Positions 1 through 8,668 of a DNA stretch of 64,000 nucleotides are shown here, one piece after another (the stretch's first letter is position 1; every line of letters begins with the position of its first letter). Location: NCBI GenBank assembly GCA_019359635.1, contig JAHHGY010000005.1, positions 22,278 to 86,277 of the forward strand. The letters are read 5' to 3'. The translations under genes were made by a program, and so were the position numbers. The DNA is from Chroococcus sp. CMT-3BRIN-NPC107 (GTDB lineage Bacteria; Cyanobacteriota; Cyanobacteriia; Cyanobacteriales; Chroococcidiopsidaceae). A model generated the notes under the pieces. It saw only the letters and a program-made list of their open reading frames with translations. It made no database searches and was not told the origin of the DNA.

Positions 1-1330
1 GCGGGCCAACAAATAACATCCCTACAACGATCGCAAAGGCAGTTAAAGTAAAACCATAATTAATTTTGTCGGGCCACCAATCGCTCCGCAGAAACCGCCG
101 CAATTGGGGATATAGATTCAACAAATTCACCCGAAACCGCTTTTTCTTAGCCTCGGCTGACCAAAATATTTCTTCGGTTAATTCTGGTGCGCCTCCAGAT
201 TGAACAATTGCTCTTTCTACTAAACTTTTCAACTCTTTTAAGTTTCCCGGAAAATCGTAAGCTTGCAATCGGCGGATAGCTTCGGGAACAACTTTAGGTT
301 TAGGTAAGCTTCGAGCTTGACAATAAAGGCTGATATAGTAATCTACCTGCGCTTTAATATCAGTTTTTCGCACTCGTAAAGGTGGAACTTTGATATTGTG
401 ACCAATACAGCGTTCAATTGTTGGCTGAGTGGTTTCCGAAACAATCAAAATACGGGCGCGAGAAGTTAGTGCATCAGTTGCTTCATCATTGCGACTAACG
501 GGGGTATAAGTATTAGTTCTTAATAACTGCGCTAAAGTTGGGACTAATTCGGGAGGGAGTTCTTGAATATTATTGAGAATTAAAGTGCCATTTCCCAACC
601 ATTCTAGCAATCCAGGCTTACCATTAGCGCGTCCAAACAAGTCTGCGCCGCTAGTTTGCAAAATACCGCAATTAACTTTAATAATTGGTTCGCGCCGTTG
701 AGGTGAACCAAAATGAATTAGAGAAGCAATGTTATCTTTTTCTAAACCTGGTTCTCCAAATATTAATACCGATTTGCGATCGCTCGCAGCTTGTCTAATT
801 TGTTGGCGCAAACGCACCGCGTAGCGACTTGTCCCTACAATTCCCCGTTGCGCCTTGGTGACAACATAAGGACGTAAGGCGACGGTGCGCTCTTGTTCGT
901 AACTAAAAGCTGTAGTTAGCTCGGCTAATTCTTGAGCAAGTTGGCGGGAAAAAGCTTGAGTGATTTCTGGATACTGGGCGACTAATTGCCTAAAGGTGGC
1001 GGCGGGAATAGCCCACAAACGACATTGACTTAAAGTAGTTACAGTTTGCGTTGTTTGTTGCTCTAATAGCAATTCTTGCAGATTAATAACTGCTCCAGGC
1101 AAAAAACCATAGGGAGCGGTGGGAGTTGTTTTGTTAATGCGATCGCTTTCTAGCTGTCCTTGAATGAGAATATATAATCCAACGGGAGTCGTATCTTCTG
1201 CAATCAGGCGCGTATTTGCGGGAATTGTTTGTTCTTCAATCACTGCGGAAATCGATTCTAGTACCTTTGGCGAGAGAATACCTAACGCTGTTCTTTCTTG
1301 CAGCCACACCAATAAGTCTGGAGATGTCAT
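1..1330 (-). CDS. cNMP-binding / degenerate sigma-54-type AAA protein with membrane segment, C-terminus cut by window edge
   Basis: The frame is open from an ATG at 1330 to the window edge (about 443 codons), with an in-frame TGA just upstream. Residues about 1-140 look like a cyclic-nucleotide-binding fold. Residues about 170-400 resemble the AAA domain of sigma-54 activators: a Walker A-like GEPGLEK near 192, a DLFG motif, and a late FPGNLKEL block. The domain is degenerate. The Walker B acidic pair is replaced by N253-N254, and the GAFTGA loop that contacts sigma-54 is missing, leaving a short bridge between DLFG and the Walker B strand. After residue 410 comes a basic stretch and a hydrophobic segment (near GFTLTAFAIVVGMLF), not a Fis-type helix-turn-helix. 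Cyanobacteria are known to lack sigma-54, so a classical activator role is unlikely. I infer a membrane-attached cNMP-responsive sensor; the missing C-terminus limits this. Confidence 0.8.
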   Translation of the reverse strand, partial: MTSPDLLVWLQERTALGILSPKVLESISAVIEEQTIPANTRLIAEDTTPVGLYILIQGQLESDRINKTTPTAPYGFLPGAVINLQELLLEQQTTQTVTTLSQCRLWAIPAATFRQLVAQYPEITQAFSRQLAQELAELTTAFSYEQERTVALRPYVVTKAQRGIVGTSRYAVRLRQQIRQAASDRKSVLIFGEPGLEKDNIASLIHFGSPQRREPIIKVNCGILQTSGADLFGRANGKPGLLEWLGNGTLILNNIQELPPELVPTLAQLLRTNTYTPVSRNDEATDALTSRARILIVSETTQPTIERCIGHNIKVPPLRVRKTDIKAQVDYYISLYCQARSLPKPKVVPEAIRRLQAYDFPGNLKELKSLVERAIVQSGGAPELTEEIFWSAEAKKKRFRVNLLNLYPQLRRFLRSDWWPDKINYGFTLTAFAIVVGMLFVGP

Positions 1331-1460
1331 ACTTTTTTCTCATCTAGCTATTCAACTTGTACCAAATTTAGGTTGCTTATTGTGTTGCTAGGGTTAGGTG
1401 CAGTTTGATAGATGTGAGAATAACTTTTTCTGGTTGAAAATACCTCAAACTTCTTTCTAA

Positions 1461-1847
1461 CTATGCTTTTGAGTCTTCGACAGATTTTTTTTCTCTTTTT
1501 ATTCTATATATTTTTGAAACTACCTTTACACCCCTTGTTTGAGCTTGAAAATCAGAATTAGGCTTCGCTGTTATACGAATTTCTACATCGTTACCAAGTG
1601 CATTTAAAAATCGAAATAGACGTTCTGTTGAGAAACCTGAAAGCTTGCCACTTAATAAAGCAGAGACTTTTGGCTGATCGACTCCAAGCATTTGTGCTGC
1701 TTCTGTCTGGGTCATTTTGCGTGCAGTAATTATTTTGCTAATTTGCCTAACAAGTTCCGCTTTAATTAATAATTCATCAGGATTTTGCAGTCCCAAATCG
1801 GAAAAAACATTACCACTACTAGATTGCACTTTAATCTCATTAGTCAT
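1461..1847 (-). CDS. HigA-like XRE-family antitoxin
   Basis: This 128-residue protein has an XRE-type helix-turn-helix at about residues 35-90. Visible motifs are MTQTEAAQMLGVDQPKVSALLSG and the following STERLFRFLNALG. This arrangement is typical of antitoxins paired with Gp49/HigB-like toxins. The basic C-terminal tail (about 105-128) is family-variable. Its start codon overlaps the last codons of the upstream toxin-type frame (ATG at 1847, toxin stop TAA ending at 1840), so the two were one toxin-first operon, as in higBA. In such systems the antitoxin neutralises the toxin and represses the operon. Because the toxin frame is broken here, the antitoxin may be orphaned. Confidence 0.85.
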   Translation of the reverse strand: MTNEIKVQSSSGNVFSDLGLQNPDELLIKAELVRQISKIITARKMTQTEAAQMLGVDQPKVSALLSGKLSGFSTERLFRFLNALGNDVEIRITAKPNSDFQAQTRGVKVVSKIYRIKREKKSVEDSKA

Positions 1848-2216
1848 TATTATTTGCCTCTAGATTTTGCATATAGTGTTCTTTAGCTCTTTTAAATCGC
1901 GCTTTAATCAGTTCGATATCTTGATTAGATGTGGCGATTCCATGCTTAGACTTTTTCTGGAAGGCGTGCAATACATAGACAACGTTCTTAAACTTTACGG
2001 TGTAGACTGCTCGATATGTATCGCCGTCAAAATCTTCAACTACCTCTAAAACCCAGCACCTTTGAATCCTTTAAATGGCTTTGCGTTTGGGTGTTTTTCA
2101 CCGCATTGGGCTAGATATAAAGCATAACCTACCGCTTGCTTGACTTCTTCGGGAAAGTCTTTTAGATCGTCAAGGGAACTTGCGATCCATTCAACTAAAC
2201 TTAGAGGCGGACTCAT
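1840..2216 (-). pseudogene. HigB/Gp49-like toxin gene, frameshifted
   Basis: Translation from ATG at 2216 gives a RelE/HigB (phage Gp49-like) N-terminus beginning MSPPLSLVEWIASSLDD and continuing through HPNAKPFKGFKGAG. It then hits TAG at 2046-2048. In the next frame the family sequence resumes at once: LEVVEDFDGDTYRAVY, then VVYVLHAFQKKSKHG, ending at a TAA (1840) that overlaps the antitoxin start. The total length of 377 bp is one base short of 126 codons. The break lies at a GGG/TTTT homopolymer junction (2048-2054), consistent with loss of one base. Intact relatives act as mRNA interferases. As written, this copy makes only about 56 residues and lacks the C-terminal half. A sequencing error cannot be excluded. 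Confidence 0.8.
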
Positions 2217-2428
2217 TTCTTCATTATGCTAATTTAGGCATAATCGGTCAAGTTTAACCTTGCTTGAAGAATTACTATATAAAACCGATCGCTATCAATC
2301 TTATATCTTTTTGTTTTTTAGATATTCTGCGATCGCATCAGCTACGTTGTCGTCAGGTTTATTTACCCCTCACTTGCTCTCAACTCCAAAGTTACACTAG
2401 AAAAATGTAAACAAGTGTAAAGGTAATA

Positions 2429-3379
2429 ATGGAAATAATTACATTAGGGCAAAGTAGCATAACTGTACCTCCATTATGTATTGGTACGTGGGCATGGGGA
2501 GATAAGCTATTTTGGAACTATGGCAGCGATTACGACGAAAAACAGCTAAAAGAAGCCTTTAACGCCGCTTTAGAAGCGGGTACAACTTTCTTTGATACGG
2601 CGGAAATTTACGGGTTGGGGCTATCGGAGGAACTTTTAGGGAAATTTATGCAGCAGAGCGATCGCGCCGCTATAATTGCAACTAAGTTCGGTCCTTTACC
2701 TTGGCGCTTTACCGCTCAATCTCTCTCCGATGCGCTTACAGATAGCCTAAAACGCCTGCAATTACAGCAAGTAGCTTTGTATCAAGTCCATTGGCCTTTT
2801 AGCTTTTTGATGAGCCAAGAAACTCTCATGAATGCCTTAGCTGATGAAGTTCAACGCGGTAGAATTGGCGCTGTGGGTGTAAGCAACTACTCTGCCCGGC
2901 AAATGCAAGAAGCACGCGAAACTTTAGCTCGTCGCGGCGTACCTCTGGCGGTGAATCAAGTTCGTTACTCGCTGCTAACTAGACAAATTGAAAGTAGTGG
3001 CATAACTGCTACAGCCAAACAATTAGGCGTGACTCTGCTTGCTTACAGTCCTTTAGCGCAAGGAAGATTGACCGGAAAATATCGCCCCGATAGTTCCGAA
3101 AAACCTACAGGCGCTAGAGCTTTCGATCCCCAATTTAGTAAAGCGGGATTAGAAAAAATTGAGCCTGTAGTAGCGTTATTAAGACGAATTGGTGACTTGC
3201 GCGATCGCACTCCTGCCCAAGTAGCCCTAAATTGGGTAATTAGTCAAGGTAACGTCGTCGCAATTTCAGGCGCAAAAACAGCCCAACAGGTACAGCAAAA
3301 TGCTGGCGCGTTGGGCTGGAAACTAGACAATGATGAAATTGCCGAACTAGAACAAATTAGCCGTCCTTGGCTCAATTAG
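2429..3379 (+). CDS. Aldo/keto reductase
   Basis: This 316-residue NADPH-dependent oxidoreductase has an aldo/keto reductase TIM barrel. The catalytic tetrad is visible: D56 in FFDTAEIYG, Y61, K86 in IIATKFGP and H121 in LYQVHWP. The C-terminal cofactor region contains AISGAKTAQQVQQN. Length and motifs fit cytosolic AKR enzymes that reduce aldehydes or ketones, but the substrate cannot be read from sequence. The ATG at 2429 is the first good start. The gene stands alone, converging on crhR with a short hairpin between them. Confidence 0.93.
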   Translation: MEIITLGQSSITVPPLCIGTWAWGDKLFWNYGSDYDEKQLKEAFNAALEAGTTFFDTAEIYGLGLSEELLGKFMQQSDRAAIIATKFGPLPWRFTAQSLSDALTDSLKRLQLQQVALYQVHWPFSFLMSQETLMNALADEVQRGRIGAVGVSNYSARQMQEARETLARRGVPLAVNQVRYSLLTRQIESSGITATAKQLGVTLLAYSPLAQGRLTGKYRPDSSEKPTGARAFDPQFSKAGLEKIEPVVALLRRIGDLRDRTPAQVALNWVISQGNVVAISGAKTAQQVQQNAGALGWKLDNDEIAELEQISRPWLN

Positions 3380-3388
3380 CAGGTATAG

Positions 3389-3411
3389 GGGAAGAAATTA
3401 ACCTTCTTCCC
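3389..3411. terminator. Hairpin between convergent genes
   Basis: An 8-bp inverted repeat (GGGAAGAA, 7-base loop, TTCTTCCC) lies between the stop codons of the aldo/keto reductase and the RNA helicase, which converge here. There is no clean U-tract, so it is at best a weak bidirectional terminator. Confidence 0.4.
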
Positions 3412-3414
3412 TCC

Positions 3415-4809
3415 TTAGCTATTTTGAGGTACTGAAGGCTGCCCAGAACGCTTGATTAAAACTGGTTTCGGTGAAGAAACTCTTTCTTCTTCAGCATTAG
3501 CTTCAGACTGCATCCAAGTAGGACGAGTTTTATCGTAAGCCATTTGTAAAGCTGCCGCCGCGATCGCATGAGCATCGTATTCTTCGCTCAATTCGCGGAT
3601 AATTGGTAAAAATGATGCCAATCTTTCGCCCGATAACGCTTCTTTTACTTGTACCTGTAGCTTCTCAATTTGGCGAGACTCAATTTGCGCTCTAGTAGGA
3701 ATTGGGTTAATTCTCCAATTTTGGCGGACGTGGCGCTCAATTTGCTGCTGTTTGCGACGCTCAAAAGGCTGCACTACAGAAATTGCGGTTCCTTCATTAC
3801 CCGCTCTCCCAGTACGTCCAATGCGGTGAACGTAGGTTTCTACGCTGTCAGGTAAATCGTAGTTAATTACATGGCTCAACTGGTCTACATCCAAGCCTCT
3901 AGCAGCAATATCGGTAGCAATTACCCATCGTACTTGCTTGTTGCGGAAACGACTTAATAGCCGCTCTCTAGCTTGTTGTGTCAAGTCTCCATGATACTCA
4001 TCAGCGCTATGACCAGCATTTTGTAATTGATTGGTCAATTCTGCCGCCGTGCGTCGGGTACGAACAAAAATTAGCGCTGATTCTGGATCTTCTAGTTCCA
4101 AAATTGCTTGTAAAGCTCTAGCTTTTGTCCAATTACGAGGTACTAAGTAAGCTACTTGATTGATTTTGGTAGGTGCAGCTTTTGGTTGTTCTACTGTAAT
4201 TGTTACGGGAGACTTCAAAAACCTAGCAACTAAGTGGCGAATAGTTACGGGCATTGTTGCCGAGAATAACGCCGTTTGGCGCTCTTCTGGGGCAGACTTG
4301 AGGATTTTTTCGACATCATCAATAAAGCCCATGCTTAACATTTCGTCGGCTTCATCTAACACAAACCATTTAATCGACTCTAGTTTTAAGTTTCCCCGCT
4401 CTAGTAAGTCGATTACTCGTCCGGGTGTACCGACAACTATTTGTACGCCGCGCTTGAGTTGCATCATTTGACGGTCAATAGATTGTCCGCCATAAATTGC
4501 TGCTACTCGGATGTCTTGATTGCCTACAAAGCTACTAATTGCCGTGCAAACTTGAACCGCAAGTTCGCGGGTAGGAGTCAAAATTAAAGCTTGCACGCCT
4601 TTTTGAGTGCTATCAATTTGCTCTAATATTGGTAGGGCAAAAGCGGCGGTTTTGCCTGTTCCGGTTTGAGATTTTGCTACTACATCGTTTCCCTTGAGTA
4701 TTTCGGGAATGGCTTGGGCTTGAATGTTGGTAGGCTCGGTGAATCCTAGGCTTTCTAATTGGCTAACACGAAATGCCGAAAGTCCTAAGCTTTCAAAAGA
4801 AAGAGTCAT
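3415..4809 (-). CDS. crhR: DEAD-box RNA helicase, CrhR-like
   Basis: This is a 464-residue ATP-dependent RNA helicase. Motifs include Q-motif residues near 26-31, GTGKT at 50-54, PTRELA at 79-84, DEAD at 152-155, SAT, RGLD and HRIGRTGR. The C-terminal extension (about 370-464) contains SGERLASFLPIIRELSEEYDA, very like Synechocystis CrhR, the redox- and cold-regulated helicase that remodels RNA duplexes. It lies 67 bp downstream of rimO on the same strand, matching the known rimO-crhR order (slr0082-slr0083). A good AGGAG ribosome site sits 7 bases before the ATG at 4809. The symbol rests on homology from memory plus synteny, so other DEAD-box paralogues remain possible. Confidence 0.85.
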   Translation of the reverse strand: MTLSFESLGLSAFRVSQLESLGFTEPTNIQAQAIPEILKGNDVVAKSQTGTGKTAAFALPILEQIDSTQKGVQALILTPTRELAVQVCTAISSFVGNQDIRVAAIYGGQSIDRQMMQLKRGVQIVVGTPGRVIDLLERGNLKLESIKWFVLDEADEMLSMGFIDDVEKILKSAPEERQTALFSATMPVTIRHLVARFLKSPVTITVEQPKAAPTKINQVAYLVPRNWTKARALQAILELEDPESALIFVRTRRTAAELTNQLQNAGHSADEYHGDLTQQARERLLSRFRNKQVRWVIATDIAARGLDVDQLSHVINYDLPDSVETYVHRIGRTGRAGNEGTAISVVQPFERRKQQQIERHVRQNWRINPIPTRAQIESRQIEKLQVQVKEALSGERLASFLPIIRELSEEYDAHAIAAAALQMAYDKTRPTWMQSEANAEEERVSSPKPVLIKRSGQPSVPQNS

Positions 4810-4876
4810 TTATTCTCCTAATGTTTACGTTTTAGATAATGATCTTTGTATGAGTGTCTTACGGGATGTCAAGGTT

Positions 4877-6202
4877 TTAGTTATAACTATTAACTATTTG
4901 CCCGTATAAGTCGTATATGTCAGCGTCCGAGATTGCGACTGGCACAATCGAACCTAAAGCGGCTTCTCCCTGGACGTAAACTAGACCATCTACTTCTGGG
5001 GAAAATCGGGCGGAGCGTCCAATCAATTCTCCAGTCTCAGGATTTTCTTGCTCAAGAAGTACCTCTACTACTTGACCAATTTCCTGCTGGTTTTTTTGTA
5101 GCGAAATTGGTTGCTGGAGTTCCATTAACTCATCTCGCCTTGCCTCCATCAGTTCTTGGGGCAATTGATTGGGTAATTTGTAAGCAGGGGTTTCTTCTTC
5201 TGGTGAAAAAGTAAATACTCCTACATGATCGAATTGATGGCGCTTTACAAACTGTAACAAATGAGTGTAATGTTCGTCTGTTTCTCCAGGAAATCCCACA
5301 ATAAAAGTTGTCCGCATGACAGCATTGGGCAAAGCTGCTTTGAGCTTTTCGACGATCGCATCGTTAACCGAACCTTGCCAAGGTCGATTCATTGCCCGTA
5401 AAATTTCTGGATGGGAGTGCTGTAAGGGCAAATCTAAGTAAGGTAAGACGTTGGGGGTTTGCGCAATTGCCTCAATTACTTTTTGTGTCAGCCCTGTAGG
5501 ATAGGCGTAGTGCATCCGAATCCAAGGAACATCTACTTTGCCAAGTTCTCTTAACAACTGGGCTAACTTAGGTTCGCCATACAAATCTAAGCCATAGTTG
5601 GTAGTAATTTGGGAAATTAAAATAATTTCCTTTACGCCTTGGCTTGCTAGTTGTTTTGCTTCGGTAACGATTGATTCAATAGAACGCGATCGCTGAACAC
5701 CCCGCAAATGAGGAATAATACAAAAAGCACAGCGATAATCGCAACCTTCGGCTATCCGCAAATAAGCTACACCTTCTGTAGTTGTTCGATAGCGGGGGGT
5801 TGTCTCGTCGGCGATATAGGTTGGTTCGGGGGAAACTAGCTTTACTCTCTCTCCTGCCTGTACCCGCGAGATTACATCGACAATTTTGTTATAGTCTCCA
5901 GTGCCTACAACCGCCACGGCTTCTGGTAATTCGTCTAGTAGTTGTTCTTGAAAATGCTGCGCCATGCAGCCTGTAATCACAATTTTCTTATCTGCTTCAG
6001 CTAGTTCTACCAAAGTCCTTACAGATTCTTCTCTTGCTGATTGAATAAAGCTACAAGTGTTGACAATGACATAGTTTGCTAACTCTTCATTGCTATCTAC
6101 GCTGTAACCTGCTTCTACTAGCAGTCCTAGCATATGTTCGGTATCGATTCGGTTTTTCTCGCAACCTAGATGTGAAATTGCTATGGTTGGCTTATCTCCC
6201 AT
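4877..6202 (-). CDS. rimO: Ribosomal protein uS12 methylthiotransferase RimO
   Basis: This 441-residue radical-SAM enzyme methylthiolates an aspartate of ribosomal protein S12. The N-terminal UPF0004 domain carries three cluster cysteines: C14 (HLGCEKN), C50 (VNTCSF) and C79 (ITGCM). The radical-SAM motif is C154-x3-C158-x2-C161 (CDYRCAFC). The C-terminal TRAM domain spans about 375-441. The [12 protein letters not shown] opening separates RimO from the tRNA-modifying MiaB family. The gene is first in a same-strand pair with crhR. Length is normal for the family. Confidence 0.95.
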   Translation of the reverse strand: MGDKPTIAISHLGCEKNRIDTEHMLGLLVEAGYSVDSNEELANYVIVNTCSFIQSAREESVRTLVELAEADKKIVITGCMAQHFQEQLLDELPEAVAVVGTGDYNKIVDVISRVQAGERVKLVSPEPTYIADETTPRYRTTTEGVAYLRIAEGCDYRCAFCIIPHLRGVQRSRSIESIVTEAKQLASQGVKEIILISQITTNYGLDLYGEPKLAQLLRELGKVDVPWIRMHYAYPTGLTQKVIEAIAQTPNVLPYLDLPLQHSHPEILRAMNRPWQGSVNDAIVEKLKAALPNAVMRTTFIVGFPGETDEHYTHLLQFVKRHQFDHVGVFTFSPEEETPAYKLPNQLPQELMEARRDELMELQQPISLQKNQQEIGQVVEVLLEQENPETGELIGRSARFSPEVDGLVYVQGEAALGSIVPVAISDADIYDLYGQIVNSYN

Positions 6203-6648
6203 AAAGTGAAATAACGCTCGTATGAAGTTAACAATGTTTTCCTAGGACGACTTTATTTGTGAAGAAGGATTAATCCTTCATAACTGTATAATCAACTTAG
6301 GAAGCTAAAAAATGCCGTTTGTAGCGGGGCTTAGTAAATGAAACTATATTTCTTTAAACTTTATAATTTTTAAACTTTAAAGCACCAAATGGAATTTTGG
6401 TATAATCGCTACCTTACTTTACCCTAGAGATAGGCTCATCTCACAGTAACGCTTGGCGTAGTAGTGGTAAGCCTTTAATTTGCAGGAGTGGCATCCTGTG
6501 ATTGCATCGTTTTTATCTTAACATAACTTATGGGTACTTTACGGCTAATTTTTCCATTTTGGGAAAAAAGCATAAAAAGTCCTGTTTGTGTAAAAATTTA
6601 GCGGAACTTTAGCTAACTATTATTTGGCTGAATTCAGATAGGAAAGAA
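6203..6648. other. 446-bp spacer, divergent control region of rimO and btpA
   Basis: No coding frame of note is present. The spacer is AT-rich and contains repeated TTTAAACTTTA-type words at about 6352-6380, a good TATAAT box at 6401-6406 on the plus strand and a second AT-rich patch at 6590-6630 just before btpA. A TATAAT this far upstream would give btpA a leader of roughly 240 bases. No riboswitch or small RNA family was recognised. Confidence 0.4.
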
Positions 6649-7494
6649 GTGGACTTAAATCGGCTATTTAAAACCCCAAATCCGATCGTTGGTGTCGTTC
6701 ATTTACTGCCTTTGCCTACAGCGCCCCGGTGGGGAGGTAGTCTTAAAGCGGTAATCGATCGCGCAGAGCAAGAAGCAACGGCTCTAGCTAGTGGCGGAGT
6801 TAATGGCATTATTGTCGAAAATTTTTTTGATGCGCCGTTTACAAAAGGTCAGGTCGATCCGGCGGTGGTTAGTGCAATGACCATTGTTATCGATCGCTTA
6901 ATGAATTTGGTAACTTTGCCGATAGGGATCAATGTTTTACGCAATGATGCCCACAGCGCGATCGCGATCGCCAGTGTGGTAAAAGCTCAATTTATCCGCG
7001 TCAACGTGCTGACGGGGGTAATGGCGACCGATCAAGGGCTAATTGAGGGAGCGGCGCACCAATTGCTGCGCTATCGTCGAGAGTTGGGTAGCGATGTGAA
7101 AATATTTGCCGATGTTTTGGTTAAACACGCTAGACCCTTAAGTTCTCCAAACCTTACGGTGGCGGTGCAAGATACTATTGAGCGGGGTTTGGCAGATGGG
7201 ATTATTCTATCGGGTTGGGCGACGGGTAGTCCACCAAATCTTGAGGATTTGGAGTTGGCAAGTGCTGCGGCTAAAGGTACGCCAGTTTTTATTGGTAGTG
7301 GCGCAAATTGGGAAAATATCTCTACGCTGATGTCCGCCGCCGATGGGGTGATTGTTTCTAGTTCTCTTAAGCGTCACGGGCGAATAGAGCAACCGATAGA
7401 TCCCAATCGGGTTAGTCAGTTTGTGGAGGCTGCTATCAGTGCTAAGTCTCCTTTGCCTTCGGTAACGGTCGATCCTGTTACCCTCCGCGCATAA
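6649..7494 (+). CDS. btpA: Photosystem I biogenesis protein BtpA
   Basis: This 281-residue BtpA/SgcQ-family TIM-barrel protein begins with the typical block NPIVGVVHLLPLPTAPRWGG. It continues with ALASGGVNGIIVENFFDAPF and the C-terminal VFIGSGANWENI...ADGVIVSSSLK. In Synechocystis BtpA is a thylakoid-peripheral protein needed for stable PsaA/PsaB accumulation, especially in the cold. No catalytic activity is firmly known. The start is a GTG at 6649 with a GGAAAG ribosome site nearby; no ATG fits the conserved N-terminus. It is transcribed alone from a long spacer. Confidence 0.93.
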   Translation: MDLNRLFKTPNPIVGVVHLLPLPTAPRWGGSLKAVIDRAEQEATALASGGVNGIIVENFFDAPFTKGQVDPAVVSAMTIVIDRLMNLVTLPIGINVLRNDAHSAIAIASVVKAQFIRVNVLTGVMATDQGLIEGAAHQLLRYRRELGSDVKIFADVLVKHARPLSSPNLTVAVQDTIERGLADGIILSGWATGSPPNLEDLELASAAAKGTPVFIGSGANWENISTLMSAADGVIVSSSLKRHGRIEQPIDPNRVSQFVEAAISAKSPLPSVTVDPVTLRA

Positions 7495-7559
7495 TGAAAT
7501 ATAGGATGACGTATTTGATTATTCTGCTCTAAGAAAAACCAAAAATTGGGAAGTTGTCT

Positions 7560-7579
7560 CCCCAAACCCCCTGCAAAAG
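7560..7579. repeat. Dispersed G-rich repeat, copy 1
   Basis: The minus strand reads CTTTTGCAGGGGGTTTGGGG, identical over 20 bases to plus-strand 42598-42617. The similarity continues loosely into a following GAGACAAC/GAGGCAAC. It lies in the spacer between btpA and the VKOR gene. Two copies in opposite orientation in intergenic DNA suggest a small dispersed repeat family. Confidence 0.55.
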
Positions 7580-7708
7580 GGTACTGTGTTGGTGAACGGA
7601 AGATTTTGGGGGAATATCTTTTAATTGGGCTTTTTGTGGGGCAAATTAGGTAAATCTTAATTATCGTAGTTTTAATTACTGTAGTTTTTTAAATATAGGG
7701 TTAATTTA

Positions 7709-8668
7709 ATGAGTCGCCGCCGTTCTATTCCTTGGATTCATCGCTGGTCACGTCCCATAATTGGCGCGATCGCACTCTTTGGAGCTTTAACTACTGCTTA
7801 TCTTACTTACGTCAAATTTTCCCTCAATCCTGCCGCTTGTCCTACCAAAAGCTGCGATCTCGTCCTTTCTAGCCCTTACGCGGAAATTTTTGGGCAGCCT
7901 TTAGCTTTGTTTGGTTTTCTAGCTTATGTCAGTATGCTAATTTTTGCTTTAGCTCCTTTGGCTATTGATAGCACCAAAAACAAAGAGTTACATAACAAGC
8001 TTGAAAATACAACTTGGCTATTGCTTCTAGCTGGCGCGATCGCAATGACGGTTTTTAGCAGCTATCTTATGTATCTGCTGGCTTTTGAGCTTAAAGCTTT
8101 TTGTATTTACTGTCTGGCTTCGGCACTATTTTCCCTTAGCTTGCTTGTATTAACTATCCTTGGTCGCACTTGGGAAGATATTGGACAAATTTTCTTTACG
8201 GCGATCGTTGTCGGTATGATAACTCTAATTGGTACTTTAGGCGCTTATGCTGGCGTAAATGGCGCTGCGGCTACTGCTCCCTCTGGCCAGGTAGCGATTA
8301 GACCCATAACGCAACCAAGTCCTGGCTTTGGCTGGGAAATTACAACAATTTCTGGACAATCAGAAATCGATCTAGCACGTCACTTAACTAAAGTCGGCGC
8401 AAAAGAATATATTGCTTGGTGGTGTCCTCATTGTCACGAGCAAAAGTTATTGTTTGGTAAGGAAGCTTACAAAGAAATTAATAGTGTAGAATGCGCCGAA
8501 GGTGGCATCGATCCCCGCCCAGATTTATGTAAAACGGCAAAAATAGAAAGCTTCCCTACTTGGGAAATTAACGGCAAGTTGTATCCTGGGGTGAAGTCTT
8601 TAAACGAACTTGCCGACCTTTCTGGTTATACAGGCGATCGCAATTTTGCTATTCTAGCCGCTCCCTAA
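7709..8668 (+). CDS. VKOR-thioredoxin fusion, membrane disulfide-bond oxidase
   Basis: This 319-residue vitamin K epoxide reductase homologue has a fused thioredoxin-like domain. The membrane part has four to five hydrophobic segments between about 17 and 185. It carries loop cysteines C44 and C49 (ACPTKSCD) and the quinone-proximal CxxC C132-C135 (FCIYC). The thioredoxin-like domain has C239-P-H-C242 (WWCPHC). In cyanobacteria such fusions form disulfides in periplasmic or lumenal proteins and pass electrons to quinone. The extra C-terminal cysteine pair (about 262 and 273) is also typical. Its end overlaps nadB by 15 bp in convergent orientation. Confidence 0.93.
   Translation: MSRRRSIPWIHRWSRPIIGAIALFGALTTAYLTYVKFSLNPAACPTKSCDLVLSSPYAEIFGQPLALFGFLAYVSMLIFALAPLAIDSTKNKELHNKLENTTWLLLLAGAIAMTVFSSYLMYLLAFELKAFCIYCLASALFSLSLLVLTILGRTWEDIGQIFFTAIVVGMITLIGTLGAYAGVNGAAATAPSGQVAIRPITQPSPGFGWEITTISGQSEIDLARHLTKVGAKEYIAWWCPHCHEQKLLFGKEAYKEINSVECAEGGIDPRPDLCKTAKIESFPTWEINGKLYPGVKSLNELADLSGYTGDRNFAILAAP

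Noticed and set aside
1..1330. True sigma-54-dependent transcription activator
   Set aside because: GAFTGA loop and Walker B acids are missing, no DNA-binding C-terminus is seen, and cyanobacteria lack sigma-54.
2335..2342. GCGATCGC-type octamers as specific regulatory sites
   Set aside because: They are HIP1 sequences spread throughout genes and spacers, a general trait of cyanobacterial genomes.
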